The notes below the pieces were generated by a model. That model was given only the letters and a program-made list of their open reading frames with translations, did not search any database and was not told where the DNA came from. Of a stretch of 64,000 nucleotides of DNA, positions 1 to 8,866 are shown one piece after another. Numbering within the stretch: the stretch's first letter is position 1; every line of letters begins with the position of its first letter. The position numbers were made by a program, and so were the translations under genes. This DNA is from Bradyrhizobium stylosanthis (lineage in GTDB: Bacteria; Pseudomonadota; Alphaproteobacteria; Rhizobiales; Xanthobacteraceae), in the NCBI RefSeq assembly GCF_001641335.1, contig NZ_LVEM01000001.1, positions 2,631 to 66,630 on the forward strand, in the 5' to 3' direction.

Positions 1-1524
1 TCGACGCTTGCGACCGCCGACGATCTCTTGACCGCGATCGATCTGGCCAGCGGCGTGGATACGGCGTCCATCACCGCAGGTGCTGCGACGATCACCAACA
101 GCGTCAACCAGACGCCGTCGAGCATTGCCGGTACCGGCAAGGTGACCCTGCAAAGCTCGACCGGTGCGGATCTGAGCGTCACCGGCAAGGCGGACCTGCT
201 CAATGCGCTCGGTCTGACCTCGGCCGTGGGTGGCGGCAACGCCACCATCAACGTCGCCCGGACCACGAGCGCGGGCTCGCTCGGTGCGACGATTGCGGAC
301 GGTTCGACGCTGAATGTCGACGGTCACGTGATCACCTTCAAGAACGCGCCGATCCCGGGTTCGACCGGTGCTCCGAGCGTTCCGAGCGGCTTCGGCGCTT
401 CCGGCAACGTCCTCACCGACGGCGCCGGCAACTCGACCGTCTACCTGCAAGGCGGCACGGTCAACGACGTGCTGAAGGCGATCGACCTTGCCACCGGCGT
501 GCAGACGGCAACGATCTCGAGCGGCACCGCGACGCTCAAGACCGCCACCGGCCAGACCAACTCGTCGATCAACGCCTCCGGCCAGCTCAAGCTCTCGACC
601 GGCGTCAACGCCGATCTGTCGATCACGGGCACCGGCAACGCGCTGAACGTGCTCGGCCTCGCCGGCAACACCGGAACCGCGACCGCGTTCACCGCGGCTC
701 GTACCTCCGGCGTTGGCGGCATCAGCGGCAAGACCTTGACCTTCTCCTCCTTCAACGGCGGTACGGCGGTCAACGTCACCTTCGGCGACGGCACCAACGG
801 CACGGTCAAGACGCTCGATCAGCTCAACACGCAGCTCCAGGCCAACAACCTGACTGCGACGATCGACGCCAACGGCCTGCTGACCGTTTCGACCACCAAC
901 GACTACGCGTCCTCGACCATCGGCTCGAGCACCGCAGGTGGTTCGATCGGCGGTACGCTGACCACGTCGCTCACGTTCTCGACGGCTTCCAGCCCCGTCC
1001 AGGACTCGGTTGCGCAGACGTCACGTGCCAATCTGGTCAACCAGTACAACAACATCCTCCAGCAGATCGACTCGACTGCGCAGGACTCCTCGTTCAACGG
1101 TGTCAACCTCCTGAACGGCGACCAGCTCAAGCTGGTGTTCGACGAGACCGGCAAGTCGAACCTGAGCATCACGGGTGTGACCTACAACTCCAAGGGTCTG
1201 GGCCTCGCTGCGCTGACCGGTGGTGTCGACTTCATCGACAACGCCGCCACCAACAAGGTGCTGACCAACCTGAACTCGGCCTCGAGCACGCTGCGCTCGG
1301 AAGCTTCGAGCCTCGGCTCGAACCTGACGATCGTGCAGGTTCGTCAGGACTTCAACAAGAACCTGATCAACGTGCTGCAGACCGGTTCGTCCAACCTGAC
1401 CCTGGCCGACACCAACGTCGAAGCGGCGAACAGCCAGGCGCTGTCGACCCGTCAGTCGATCGCGGTCTCCGCGCTGTCGCTGGCCAACCAGTCGCAGCAG
1501 AGCGTGCTGCAGCTGCTCCGCTAA
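1..1524 (+). CDS. fliC: flagellin, 5' end outside window
   Basis: Structural subunit of the flagellar filament, exported through the flagellar type III apparatus. The frame is open from base 1, and alignment with the next gene shows about 257 N-terminal residues lie upstream of the window. The visible part holds the surface-exposed repeat region followed by the conserved C-terminal D0/D1 helices, which end in the motif QSVLQLLR shared by all three copies. It is the first of three tandem flagellins. Bases 1-206 match 2623-2828 of the second copy exactly and then diverge, which suggests gene conversion. A strong terminator follows the stop. Confidence 0.95.
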   Translation, partial: STLATADDLLTAIDLASGVDTASITAGAATITNSVNQTPSSIAGTGKVTLQSSTGADLSVTGKADLLNALGLTSAVGGGNATINVARTTSAGSLGATIADGSTLNVDGHVITFKNAPIPGSTGAPSVPSGFGASGNVLTDGAGNSTVYLQGGTVNDVLKAIDLATGVQTATISSGTATLKTATGQTNSSINASGQLKLSTGVNADLSITGTGNALNVLGLAGNTGTATAFTAARTSGVGGISGKTLTFSSFNGGTAVNVTFGDGTNGTVKTLDQLNTQLQANNLTATIDANGLLTVSTTNDYASSTIGSSTAGGSIGGTLTTSLTFSTASSPVQDSVAQTSRANLVNQYNNILQQIDSTAQDSSFNGVNLLNGDQLKLVFDETGKSNLSITGVTYNSKGLGLAALTGGVDFIDNAATNKVLTNLNSASSTLRSEASSLGSNLTIVQVRQDFNKNLINVLQTGSSNLTLADTNVEAANSQALSTRQSIAVSALSLANQSQQSVLQLLR

Positions 1525-1553
1525 GTCGCGGACGACATCGCAAGCAAGATCCG

Positions 1554-1586
1554 GCGGCGGGGCTTCGGCCCCGCCGCTTTCTTTTT
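1554..1586 (+). terminator. rho-independent terminator after flagellin 1
   Basis: Ten GC pairs (1554-1563 with 1568-1577) close on a TTCG tetraloop and are followed by a T-rich tract. It isolates this flagellin transcript from the next copy. Confidence 0.9.
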
Positions 1587-1851
1587 GTCGCCAATTGGAA
1601 TCGGAGGAGGGCGGGGAGCGCTCGAAAAAGTAACCAGCGGTTATGGTTAATGGAGAGTAAGCGCGCAGAATCGCCAACGATTTCAGGCTGATTACGCGGC
1701 CGACCAGCGCGTCACAATGGTTTATGGTGAACCGGCGCTTATGACTGCGATGTTCGCTTCACGCTTTGTTAGCCATGTCAGCGCACCCTCAGGGCGTCAC
1801 TCGATCCAGAAGCGATCGAACGAAGACGCGTAAGCCAGAAGGGTAAGAGTC

Positions 1852-4149
1852 ATGTCCGGTATTGTTCTCTCTGCGTCGGTTCGTCAGAACCTCCTCTCTC
1901 TCCAGTCCACCGCCGATCTTCTCGCCACCACACAGAACCGTCTGTCGACCGGCAAGAGCGTCAATTCGGCCCTGGACAACCCCACCAACTTCTTCACCGC
2001 CCAGTCGCTCGACAACCGCGCCAGCGACATCAACAACCTGCTCGATGGCATCGCCAACGGCGTGCAGGTGCTGCAGGCTGCCAACACCGGCCTGACCTCG
2101 CTGCAGAAGCTGATCGACTCCGCGAAGTCGATTGCCAACCAGGCGCTGCAGACCACGGTCGGTTACTCCACCAAGTCCAACGTCTCCACCACCATCGCGG
2201 GTGCGACGGCGGCCGATCTGCGCGGCACGACCTCTTTTGCCAGCGCAACCGCAAGCAGCAACGTGCTCTATAACGGCACGGCCGGCGGCACCACGGCGGC
2301 GAACGGCACCACGACGCTCGGCGCCACCATCGGTGCCTTCACGGGCACGGCGGCAACGACCGGCGCGGGCGGCACCACGCTCCTGGGCGGCACCATCACC
2401 CTGATCGCCACCAACGGCACGAGCGCCAGCGGCCTTGCCGGCGTCGCCCAGCCCGCCGACGGCGACACGCTGACCGTGAACGGCAAGACCATCACGTTCC
2501 GCGCCGGCCTCGCGCCGGCCACGACCGCGCTTCCGGCCGGTTCGGGCCTGAGCGCCAACGGCCACCTCGTCACCGACGGTAGCGGCAACACCACCGTCTA
2601 TCTGGGCAGCACCGGCACGGCGTCGACGCTTGCGACCGCCGACGATCTCTTGACCGCGATCGATCTGGCCAGCGGCGTGGATACGGCGTCCATCACCGCA
2701 GGTGCTGCGACGATCACCAACAGCGTCAACCAGACGCCGTCGAGCATTGCCGGTACCGGCAAGGTGACCCTGCAAAGCTCGACCGGTGCGGATCTGAGCG
2801 TCACCGGCAAGGCGGACCTGCTCAATGCACTCGGCCTGACGACGTCTTCCGGTGCGGGCAATGCCACCATCAATGTCGCCCGGACCACGAGCGCGGCCTC
2901 GCTGGGGGCGACGATCACGGACGGTTCGACGCTGAATGTCGACGGCCACGTCATCACCTTCAAGAACGCGCCGACCCCGGGCTCGACCGGTGCGCCGGCC
3001 GTTCCGAGCGGATATGGTTCGAGCGGCGCAGTCGTCACCGACGGTAACGGCAACTCGACGGTCTACCTGCAGTCCGGCACGGTCAACGACGTGCTGAAGG
3101 CGATCGACCTTGCCACCGGCGTGCAGACCGCGACGATCAACGCCAATGGTACCGCGACGCTGGCGACCGCGACCGGCCAGTCGAACTCGACCATCAATAC
3201 GTCGGGTCAGCTCAAGATCTCGACTGGCATCAATGCCGATCTGTCGATCACGGGCACCGGCAACGCACTCAACGTGTTCGGTCTCGCCGGTAACACCGGG
3301 ACCGCGACCGCGTTTGCCGCATCACGGACCTCCGGCGTCGGCGGCATCGCCGGCAAGACCTTGACCTTCTCCTCCTTCAACGGCGGCACGGCGGTCAACG
3401 TCACCTTCGGCGACGGCACCAACGGCACGGTCAAGACGCTCGATCAGCTCAACACCAAGCTCCAGGCCAACAACCTGGCTGCGACGATCGACGCCAACGG
3501 CCTGCTGACCATCACCGCGTCCAACGACTACGCATCCTCGACGCTCGGCTCGATTGCGGCGGGCGGCGTGATCGGCGGCACGCTCACTTCGGCGCTGACC
3601 TTCTCGACGGCTTCCAACCCCGTCCAGGATGGCGTTGCCCAGACGGCGCGTGCCAACCTGGTGTCGCAGTACAACAACATCCTGAACCAGATCGACACGA
3701 CCTCGCAGGACTCCTCGTTCAACGGCGTCAACCTGCTCAACGGCGACCAGCTCAAGCTGGTGTTCGACGAGACCGGCAAGTCGAGCCTGAACATCACCGG
3801 CGTGACCTACAACTCCAAGGGTCTGGGCCTCGCCTCGCTGACCGTCGGCGTCGACTTCATCGACAACGCCGCCGCCAACCGGGTGCTGACCAACCTGAAC
3901 GCCGCCTCGAGCACGCTGCGCTCGGAGGCCTCGAGTCTCGGCTCGAACCTCTCGGTGGTGCAGATCCGTCAGGACTTCAACAAGAACCTGATCAACGTGC
4001 TGCAGACCGGTTCGTCCAACCTGACCCTGGCCGACACCAACGTCGAAGCCGCCAACAGCCAGGCGCTGTCGACCCGTCAGTCGATCGCGGTCTCCGCGCT
4101 GTCGCTGGCCAACACCTCGCAGCAGAGCGTGCTCCAGCTGCTCCGCTAA
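1852..4149 (+). CDS. fliC: flagellin, second tandem copy
   Basis: A 765-aa flagellin, far longer than enteric FliC (about 500 aa). It has the conserved N-terminal D0/D1 helices (residues 1-90, with LSTGKSVNSALDNP), a large variable middle and the C-terminal D1/D0 helices (about 620-765). The middle holds two tandem units of about 115 aa, each with the pattern DGxTLxVxGxxITF, a GN-S/T-TVYL strand and an AIDLAxGVxTAxI helix. These resemble flagellin hook IN-type modules; a degenerate third unit follows. The start is ATG 1852, with a weak Shine-Dalgarno about 10 nt upstream. The 5' leader is about 265 bp. Such long flagellins form the thick subpolar filament in Bradyrhizobium. Confidence 0.96.
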   Translation: MSGIVLSASVRQNLLSLQSTADLLATTQNRLSTGKSVNSALDNPTNFFTAQSLDNRASDINNLLDGIANGVQVLQAANTGLTSLQKLIDSAKSIANQALQTTVGYSTKSNVSTTIAGATAADLRGTTSFASATASSNVLYNGTAGGTTAANGTTTLGATIGAFTGTAATTGAGGTTLLGGTITLIATNGTSASGLAGVAQPADGDTLTVNGKTITFRAGLAPATTALPAGSGLSANGHLVTDGSGNTTVYLGSTGTASTLATADDLLTAIDLASGVDTASITAGAATITNSVNQTPSSIAGTGKVTLQSSTGADLSVTGKADLLNALGLTTSSGAGNATINVARTTSAASLGATITDGSTLNVDGHVITFKNAPTPGSTGAPAVPSGYGSSGAVVTDGNGNSTVYLQSGTVNDVLKAIDLATGVQTATINANGTATLATATGQSNSTINTSGQLKISTGINADLSITGTGNALNVFGLAGNTGTATAFAASRTSGVGGIAGKTLTFSSFNGGTAVNVTFGDGTNGTVKTLDQLNTKLQANNLAATIDANGLLTITASNDYASSTLGSIAAGGVIGGTLTSALTFSTASNPVQDGVAQTARANLVSQYNNILNQIDTTSQDSSFNGVNLLNGDQLKLVFDETGKSSLNITGVTYNSKGLGLASLTVGVDFIDNAAANRVLTNLNAASSTLRSEASSLGSNLSVVQIRQDFNKNLINVLQTGSSNLTLADTNVEAANSQALSTRQSIAVSALSLANTSQQSVLQLLR

Positions 4150-4179
4150 TAAGCGACTGAAATTACTAACGAAAATCGG

Positions 4180-4212
4180 GCGGCGAGGCGATTTGCCCCG
4201 CCGCTCTTTTTT
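4180..4212 (+). terminator. rho-independent terminator after flagellin 2
   Basis: The stem 4180-4189/4195-4204 has one A-C mismatch and is followed by TCTTTTTT. Confidence 0.85.
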
Positions 4213-4259
4213 GCGTCCGGAGGCGGGCAGGGGCGTTCACCGGCCATTAACCGTATCCC

Positions 4260-4285
4260 TTAAACCGCCGTTAACCATACTTTAA
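4260..4285 (+). promoter_or_regulatory. two overlapping perfect CtrA boxes
   Basis: Three TTAA blocks sit at 4260-4263, 4271-4274 and 4282-4285, each separated by exactly 7 nt, so two TTAA-N7-TTAA CtrA consensus sites share the middle block. Another TTAA lies at 4247-4250. The array is 84-109 bp upstream of flagellin 3. The CtrA assignment rests on the family consensus and was not tested. Equivalent arrays are absent from the leader of flagellin 2. Confidence 0.7.
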
Positions 4286-4368
4286 AGGACACCTCCTAAA
4301 ACTGGACGAAAGCCCGCTCTCCAGACCGCGCGGCCGATTCGTATCCGGTTCAAGAGGAAGTCTCGCCA

Positions 4369-6660
4369 ATGTCCAACATCGTTCTCTCGGCGTCAGTTCG
4401 CCAGAACCTGTTGTCGCTGCAGTCGACGGCCGACTTGCTGGCCACGACGCAGGAACGGCTGTCGACCGGCAAGAAGGTCAACACGGCGCTCGACAATCCC
4501 ACCAACTTCTTCACGGCGCAGGGACTGGACAACCGGGCGAGCGACATCAGCAACCTCCTGGACGGCATCAACAACGGTGTGCAGGTGCTGCAGGCAGCCA
4601 ATACCGGCATCACCTCGCTGCAGAAGCTGATCGACAGCGCGAAATCGATCGCCAACCAGGCGCTGCAGACCACGGTCGGCTATTCCACCAAGTCGAACGT
4701 CTCCACCACGATTCCCGGCGCGACGCCCGCCGATTTGCGCGGCACGACCTCCTATGCCAGCGCGACCGCCAAGAGCAACGTGCTTTATACCGGCGCCCCC
4801 GGTGGCGTGACCCCGGTGACGGGCACCGCCGCGCTCGGCGCTTCGCTGGGTTCGAGCGCCGGCACCTTCGCCGGAACCGGAGCGGTCGCCGCCGACGGCA
4901 CCACCGCACTGTCCGGCACCGCCACGCTGCTCGGCACCACGGCATCCTCCACCTTCGGCGCGGCGCCCGCGGATGGCGACACCATCACGGTGAACGGCAA
5001 GACCATCACCTTCCGCACCGGCATTGCTCCGGGCACCCAGCCGACCGGCTGGGGCCTCGATGCCAGCGGCCACATCGCCACCGACGGCAACGGCAATTCG
5101 ATCGTCTATGAGGGCACGCCGACCGCGCCCGGCGCGACCGTCAACGACGTTCTGACCGCGATCGACCTCGCCAGCGGTGTCAAGACCGCGACGATCAGCG
5201 CGAGCGCGGCGACCATCGCCATCAGCGGCTCGGCCGGTCCTGTCGGCACGCTTCAGGTGGCATCTTCCGCCACGGCGGGTGCGGTGACGCTGAAGAGCTC
5301 GACCGGTGCCGATCTGAGCGTGACGGGCAAGGCCGACTTCCTCAAGGCGCTCGGCCTGACCTCGGCGACCGGCGCCGGCAACGCCACCGTCACCGCCAAC
5401 CGGTCGACCACCGCAGGCTCGCTCGGCTCGCTGGTGCAGGACGGCTCGACGCTCAACATCGACGGCCACACCATCACGTTCAAGAACGCCCAGACGCCGC
5501 AATCGGCGGCGAGCGTGGCCAACGGCTTCGGCGTAAGCGGCAACGTCGTCACCGACGGCAACGGCAACTCGACGGTCTACATCCAGAGCGCGACGCTGAC
5601 CGACCTCCTGAACTCGATCGACCTTGCCACCGGCGTCAAGACCGCCAGCATCTTCAACGGCGCGGCGACCATCACGACCACGCCGGGCCAGATCCCGTCG
5701 TCGGTGAACTCGAGCGGCCAGCTCTCGCTCTCGACCGGCGTCAACGCCGACCTTTCGATCACCGGCACCGGCAACGCGCTCAACGCCTTCGGCCTCAGCG
5801 GCAACACGGGCACGGCGACCGCCTTCACCGCGGCGCGCACCTCGGGCGTCGGCGGCATCAGCGGCAAGACGCTGACCTTCACCTCCTTCAACGGCGGCAC
5901 GCCCGTCAACGTCACCTTCGGCGACGGCACCAACGGTACCGTCAAGACGCTCGACCAGCTCAACGCGCAGCTTCAGGCCAACCACCTGACCGCGACGATC
6001 GACGCCAACGGCGTGCTGACGGTGACCACCGTCAACGAATACGCCTCCTCGACGCTCGGTTCGACCACCGCCGGCGGCACGGTCGGCGGCACCATCACCG
6101 GTGTGCTGGCCTTCACCACGGCGCAGCCGCCGGTCCAGGATCCCGTCGCGCAGACGGCGCGCTCCAACCTGGTCAACCAGTTCAACAACATCCTCCAGCA
6201 GATCGACACGACGTCGCAGGACTCCTCCTTCAACGGCGTCAACCTGCTCAACGGCGATACGCTCAAGCTGGTCTTCAACGAAACCGGCAGCTCGACGCTC
6301 AGCATCAACGGCGTGGTGTTCAACGCGGCCGGCCTCGGCCTCAGCAACCTCGTCAACGGCGTCGACTTCATCGACAACGGCGCCACCAACAAGGTGCTGT
6401 CCAGCCTGAACGCCGCTTCGAGCACGCTGCGCTCGGAAGGCTCCTCGCTCGGTTCGAACCTCTCGATCGTGCAGGTGCGTCAGGACTTCTCCAAGAACCT
6501 GATCAACGTGCTGCAGACCGGCTCGTCCAACCTGACGCTCGCCGACACCAACGAGGAAGCGGCCAACAGCCAGGCGCTGTCGACCCGCCAGTCGATCGCG
6601 GTGTCCGCACTGTCGCTGGCGAACCAGTCGCAGCAGAGCGTGCTGCAGCTGCTCCGCTAA
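4369..6660 (+). CDS. fliC: flagellin, third tandem copy
   Basis: A 763-aa flagellin with the same architecture as the copy upstream: conserved N-terminal helices (1-90), two repeat modules in the variable region, and a C-terminal D1/D0 domain ending in QSVLQLLR. The variable region is clearly diverged from copies 1 and 2, which are closer to each other. It has small changes in the C-terminal domain, for example NEEAANSQ instead of NVEAANSQ. The start ATG 4369 is preceded by AAGAGGAAG, a good ribosome site. It differs from its neighbour in having CtrA-type boxes upstream, so the copies are probably expressed differently. Confidence 0.96.
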   Translation: MSNIVLSASVRQNLLSLQSTADLLATTQERLSTGKKVNTALDNPTNFFTAQGLDNRASDISNLLDGINNGVQVLQAANTGITSLQKLIDSAKSIANQALQTTVGYSTKSNVSTTIPGATPADLRGTTSYASATAKSNVLYTGAPGGVTPVTGTAALGASLGSSAGTFAGTGAVAADGTTALSGTATLLGTTASSTFGAAPADGDTITVNGKTITFRTGIAPGTQPTGWGLDASGHIATDGNGNSIVYEGTPTAPGATVNDVLTAIDLASGVKTATISASAATIAISGSAGPVGTLQVASSATAGAVTLKSSTGADLSVTGKADFLKALGLTSATGAGNATVTANRSTTAGSLGSLVQDGSTLNIDGHTITFKNAQTPQSAASVANGFGVSGNVVTDGNGNSTVYIQSATLTDLLNSIDLATGVKTASIFNGAATITTTPGQIPSSVNSSGQLSLSTGVNADLSITGTGNALNAFGLSGNTGTATAFTAARTSGVGGISGKTLTFTSFNGGTPVNVTFGDGTNGTVKTLDQLNAQLQANHLTATIDANGVLTVTTVNEYASSTLGSTTAGGTVGGTITGVLAFTTAQPPVQDPVAQTARSNLVNQFNNILQQIDTTSQDSSFNGVNLLNGDTLKLVFNETGSSTLSINGVVFNAAGLGLSNLVNGVDFIDNGATNKVLSSLNAASSTLRSEGSSLGSNLSIVQVRQDFSKNLINVLQTGSSNLTLADTNEEAANSQALSTRQSIAVSALSLANQSQQSVLQLLR

Positions 6661-6693
6661 CTTCGCAGCGCAACGTCTTTGATGCAGATAGCG

Positions 6694-6722
6694 CGGCGGG
6701 GCTAAAGCTCCGCCGTTCTTTT
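6694..6722 (+). terminator. rho-independent terminator after flagellin 3
   Basis: A nine-bp stem (6694-6702/6707-6715) with a TAAA loop and one G-T pair, then TTCTTTT. Confidence 0.85.
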
Positions 6723-6956
6723 GAGGGAGATCGCTAAGACAAGATTAGCTGAGATCGACGCGCATCACGCGAAGCGAGTTTACATCGTGCGTGCGTGCAT
6801 CTAGCGTTTGTGCAAACGAAGAAACCCCGCGACCCGTAATAATCCGGGGGGCTTCCAAGCACACACGTAAGCAAATCTTAAGCGGTGCTGCCTAGGGTTG
6901 GGAAAGAAATCCTTAAGCGCGTTCAACGGGCTAGGTAAACTTCCAGGGTGTGATTG

Positions 6957-7325
6957 ATGTCGAATTCCGCTGCCTCGGCTTATGCGCGTGTTGCAACAAC
7001 CACCGCATCTCCTCGCGACATCGAGGCGCAGACCCTGCTCAAGGCCGCCAACAAGCTCCAGGACGCGATCAACAGTGCTGATCCGTTCAGCGAGCAGACC
7101 ACGCAGGCTTTGATGTTCAACCGCAAGCTCTGGACGATCTTCCTGAGCGAAGCCATGCGCGACAGCAATCCGCAGCCGATCGACGTCCGGCAGAAGATCG
7201 CCAACATCAGCGTCTTCGTCCTGAGCCAGACCGCGGCGCTGCAGATGAGCCCGCAGTTCGATCACTTCCGTCCGCTGATCGAGATCAACCGCAACATCGC
7301 CGCGGGTCTGTCCGGCCGTCCGTGA
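6957..7325 (+). CDS. flaF: flagellar biosynthesis regulator FlaF
   Basis: A 122-aa protein of the FlaF family, found in alphaproteobacteria beside flagellin genes. In Caulobacter, FlaF promotes flagellin translation or secretion and opposes FlbT. The family is recognisable from RDIEAQTLLKAANKLQ and from the FNRKLWTIF segment with the downstream helix. ATG 6957 is chosen over TTG 6954. The leader from the flagellin terminator is about 235 bp with no other gene. The usual partner flbT is not found next to it, and the following gene is convergent. Confidence 0.9.
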   Translation: MSNSAASAYARVATTTASPRDIEAQTLLKAANKLQDAINSADPFSEQTTQALMFNRKLWTIFLSEAMRDSNPQPIDVRQKIANISVFVLSQTAALQMSPQFDHFRPLIEINRNIAAGLSGRP

Positions 7326-7460
7326 TGCGGCCCGTCATGGCCCGCATCATCGGCGTCCCGTCGACGGCAAACTAATCCAGCATCGGGAATTTCGCGCGCA
7401 GCATCGCTGTGAGAGAGCGCCGGCGCGTCCGGCGCCGTCGTCACGCATCATGGCCGATCG

Positions 7461-7823
7461 TCAGGCGCTGAGGTCCGTATTGAGCGGACGCGAGGGCTTC
7501 GACTTCATGTCTTCCGCATGGAAATAGGCCCGCCGGCGCAGCATCGCTTCGTCGGGGAACTGGTTCACCACCGCATCGGTCTTGTCATTGACGACCTGGA
7601 AGACGAAGGATGCGGCTGCCTGGTCGAACACGACCTGCCGCGAGATGTTTTCGTTCTTGTTCGGCAAGTCATTGCGGACAGGCGCGCTGGCATCGCTCGC
7701 GGCGACCGTCTGGCTCACGGGCAAATCGGTTTGCACGGCATCGTTCGCCGCCGAATTCGACGTCGTTACGATCTGTACGGGGGCCGGTATCCCCACCGGC
7801 CTGATGCTGAAATCTGTACTCAT
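7461..7823 (-). CDS. FlaG-family-like flagellar protein
   Basis: A 120-aa protein with a disordered N-terminal half and a C-terminal beta-rich segment (about 62-100) of the pattern VVFDQAAASFVFQVV, NDKTDAVVNQFPDEAMLRRR. This matches the FlaG domain, in which a strand, a turn and a Q-[IF]-P-x-E/D motif are conserved. FlaG affects filament length or cap function in other bacteria. Its place between flaF and the FlgN-like gene supports a flagellar role. The start ATG 7823 is preceded by GGAGG. The FlaG assignment is by pattern only; many relatives are listed as hypothetical. Confidence 0.65.
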   Translation of the reverse strand: MSTDFSIRPVGIPAPVQIVTTSNSAANDAVQTDLPVSQTVAASDASAPVRNDLPNKNENISRQVVFDQAAASFVFQVVNDKTDAVVNQFPDEAMLRRRAYFHAEDMKSKPSRPLNTDLSA

Positions 7824-7921
7824 GGCAGCCTCCTGGTTGCCTCACGTGAGTCAAATCCCAACCCCTCTCAATACGCAACCATGGAACACCAGGCCTGAAG
7901 ACCCGGTAAGTAAACGTGCCT

Positions 7922-7953
7922 AACCGCACGGCGACAACGCCGCGCGGTTTTTT
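7922..7953 (+). terminator. orphan rightward terminator
   Basis: Stem AACCGC-a-CGGCG pairs with CGCCG-c-GCGGTT (7922-7933/7938-7949) and runs into TTTTTT on the + strand. No + strand gene precedes it: the genes on both sides are leftward. On the minus strand the downstream side has no T-tract. It may end an unannotated antisense or small RNA. Confidence 0.6.
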
Positions 7954-7982
7954 CTAAAATTGTAGCTGGTTTTCGCGTGTGC

Positions 7983-8480
7983 TCAGAGCGAGCGGCTGAC
8001 CGCGAGCGGCGTGATGTGGCGCGGGCCCGGAGCGGCGCGACGTCCCGCGGCGGTATAGGTGTTCGGCACGTTGCGCTTCTGGATCTCGGCGTTGACGCCG
8101 CGCACCACGCTCTCGGAGACCGCGTGCGCGGTCGCAAGCACGGTGAGATTGACCTGGAGCATCGCGCGGAACGCATCATGATGGCGATGCAGCGTCGAGA
8201 GCAGCTCCGGCGCGGACTTCGCGAGCTGGGCCTGGTTCGCCTTGAGCTGGCTGACCGCGCCGACATAGTTGCGCGACAGCTCCTGCTTCTTGCTCTCCAG
8301 CGTCATCGCCTCGCGGACCTTGCCGGCGCGCACGAGCTCGGTCTCGCGTTCGATCAGGGCGAGCAGGGCGTTCATCGCATCCATCAGATCTTCGGCGAGC
8401 TTGCGTGCTTCGGCGCTGCCGGGCGCGGTGCCCGGGCGCTGCGCTTGCATCGGCTGACGTGAGGCGTTGAACTGGTTCAT
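7983..8480 (-). CDS. FlgN-like flagellar export chaperone
   Basis: A 165-aa, mostly helical protein. FlgN chaperones the hook-associated proteins FlgK and FlgL in the cytosol. Residues about 25-110 form a long helical stretch (EARKLAEDLMDAMNALLALI, then ETELVRAGKVREAMTLESKK) typical of FlgN-type proteins. The start ATG 8480 (MNQFNASR) is preferred to an upstream ATG that would overlap the flgJ-type gene. It is the last gene of a leftward flgI-flgJ-FlgN-like operon, 11 bp after flgJ. Sequence identity across the FlgN family is low, so the name is based on pattern and context. Confidence 0.7.
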   Translation of the reverse strand: MNQFNASRQPMQAQRPGTAPGSAEARKLAEDLMDAMNALLALIERETELVRAGKVREAMTLESKKQELSRNYVGAVSQLKANQAQLAKSAPELLSTLHRHHDAFRAMLQVNLTVLATAHAVSESVVRGVNAEIQKRNVPNTYTAAGRRAAPGPRHITPLAVSRSL

Positions 8481-8491
8481 CTCGTTGGACC

Positions 8492-8866
8492 TTATGCCGT
8501 ACGAAGAGTGGTTTTCGCCTGCTGGATGATCAGGGTACGGTAGACGTCGCGCGCAACGCCGACGCCGCCGGCATTGGCGAAGTTCTTGGAATATTGCTCG
8601 GTCAGCATCGAGCGCCACACGCCGGTACCGGGCGTGCTGCCGAACGGGCCATCGCCCTTCAGGCCCGACGTCATCTGCGAGAACATGCTGTTGAGGAACA
8701 TCGCCTCGAAGTCGGTGGCGGTCTTCTGCGCCTTGGCCTGCTGCTGCGGCGCGACCTTCTGCAGGGCGGCGGCGAGCTCGAAGTCGGGCCGGCCGTTGCG
8801 GCTCTCGACGGAGAAGGCCGGGGAGTAGGTCGTGAGGTGCGGGGTGTTGATCGTGCTCGTCTGCAT
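8492..8866 (-). CDS. flgJ: rod-binding protein, FlgJ N-terminal type (CheL-like)
   Basis: A 124-aa protein matching the rod-binding N-terminal domain of FlgJ, with the hallmark TDFEAMFLNSMFSQM and the later helix TEQYSKNFANAGGVG. The C-terminal muramidase domain of enteric FlgJ is absent, as usual in alphaproteobacteria, where the gene is called cheL or flgJ. It acts in the periplasm at the assembling rod. ATG 8866 overlaps the flgI stop as TGATG, so the two are translationally coupled. Confidence 0.9.
   Translation of the reverse strand: MQTSTINTPHLTTYSPAFSVESRNGRPDFELAAALQKVAPQQQAKAQKTATDFEAMFLNSMFSQMTSGLKGDGPFGSTPGTGVWRSMLTEQYSKNFANAGGVGVARDVYRTLIIQQAKTTLRTA

Noticed and set aside
1621-1661. 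CtrA box before flagellin 2
   Set aside because: A TTAACCATA half-site is present on the minus strand, but the second half is not at N7 spacing.
4393-5985. 530-aa open frame antisense to flagellin 3
   Set aside because: Mirror of the repetitive flagellin sequence; its counterparts opposite copies 1 and 2 are broken.
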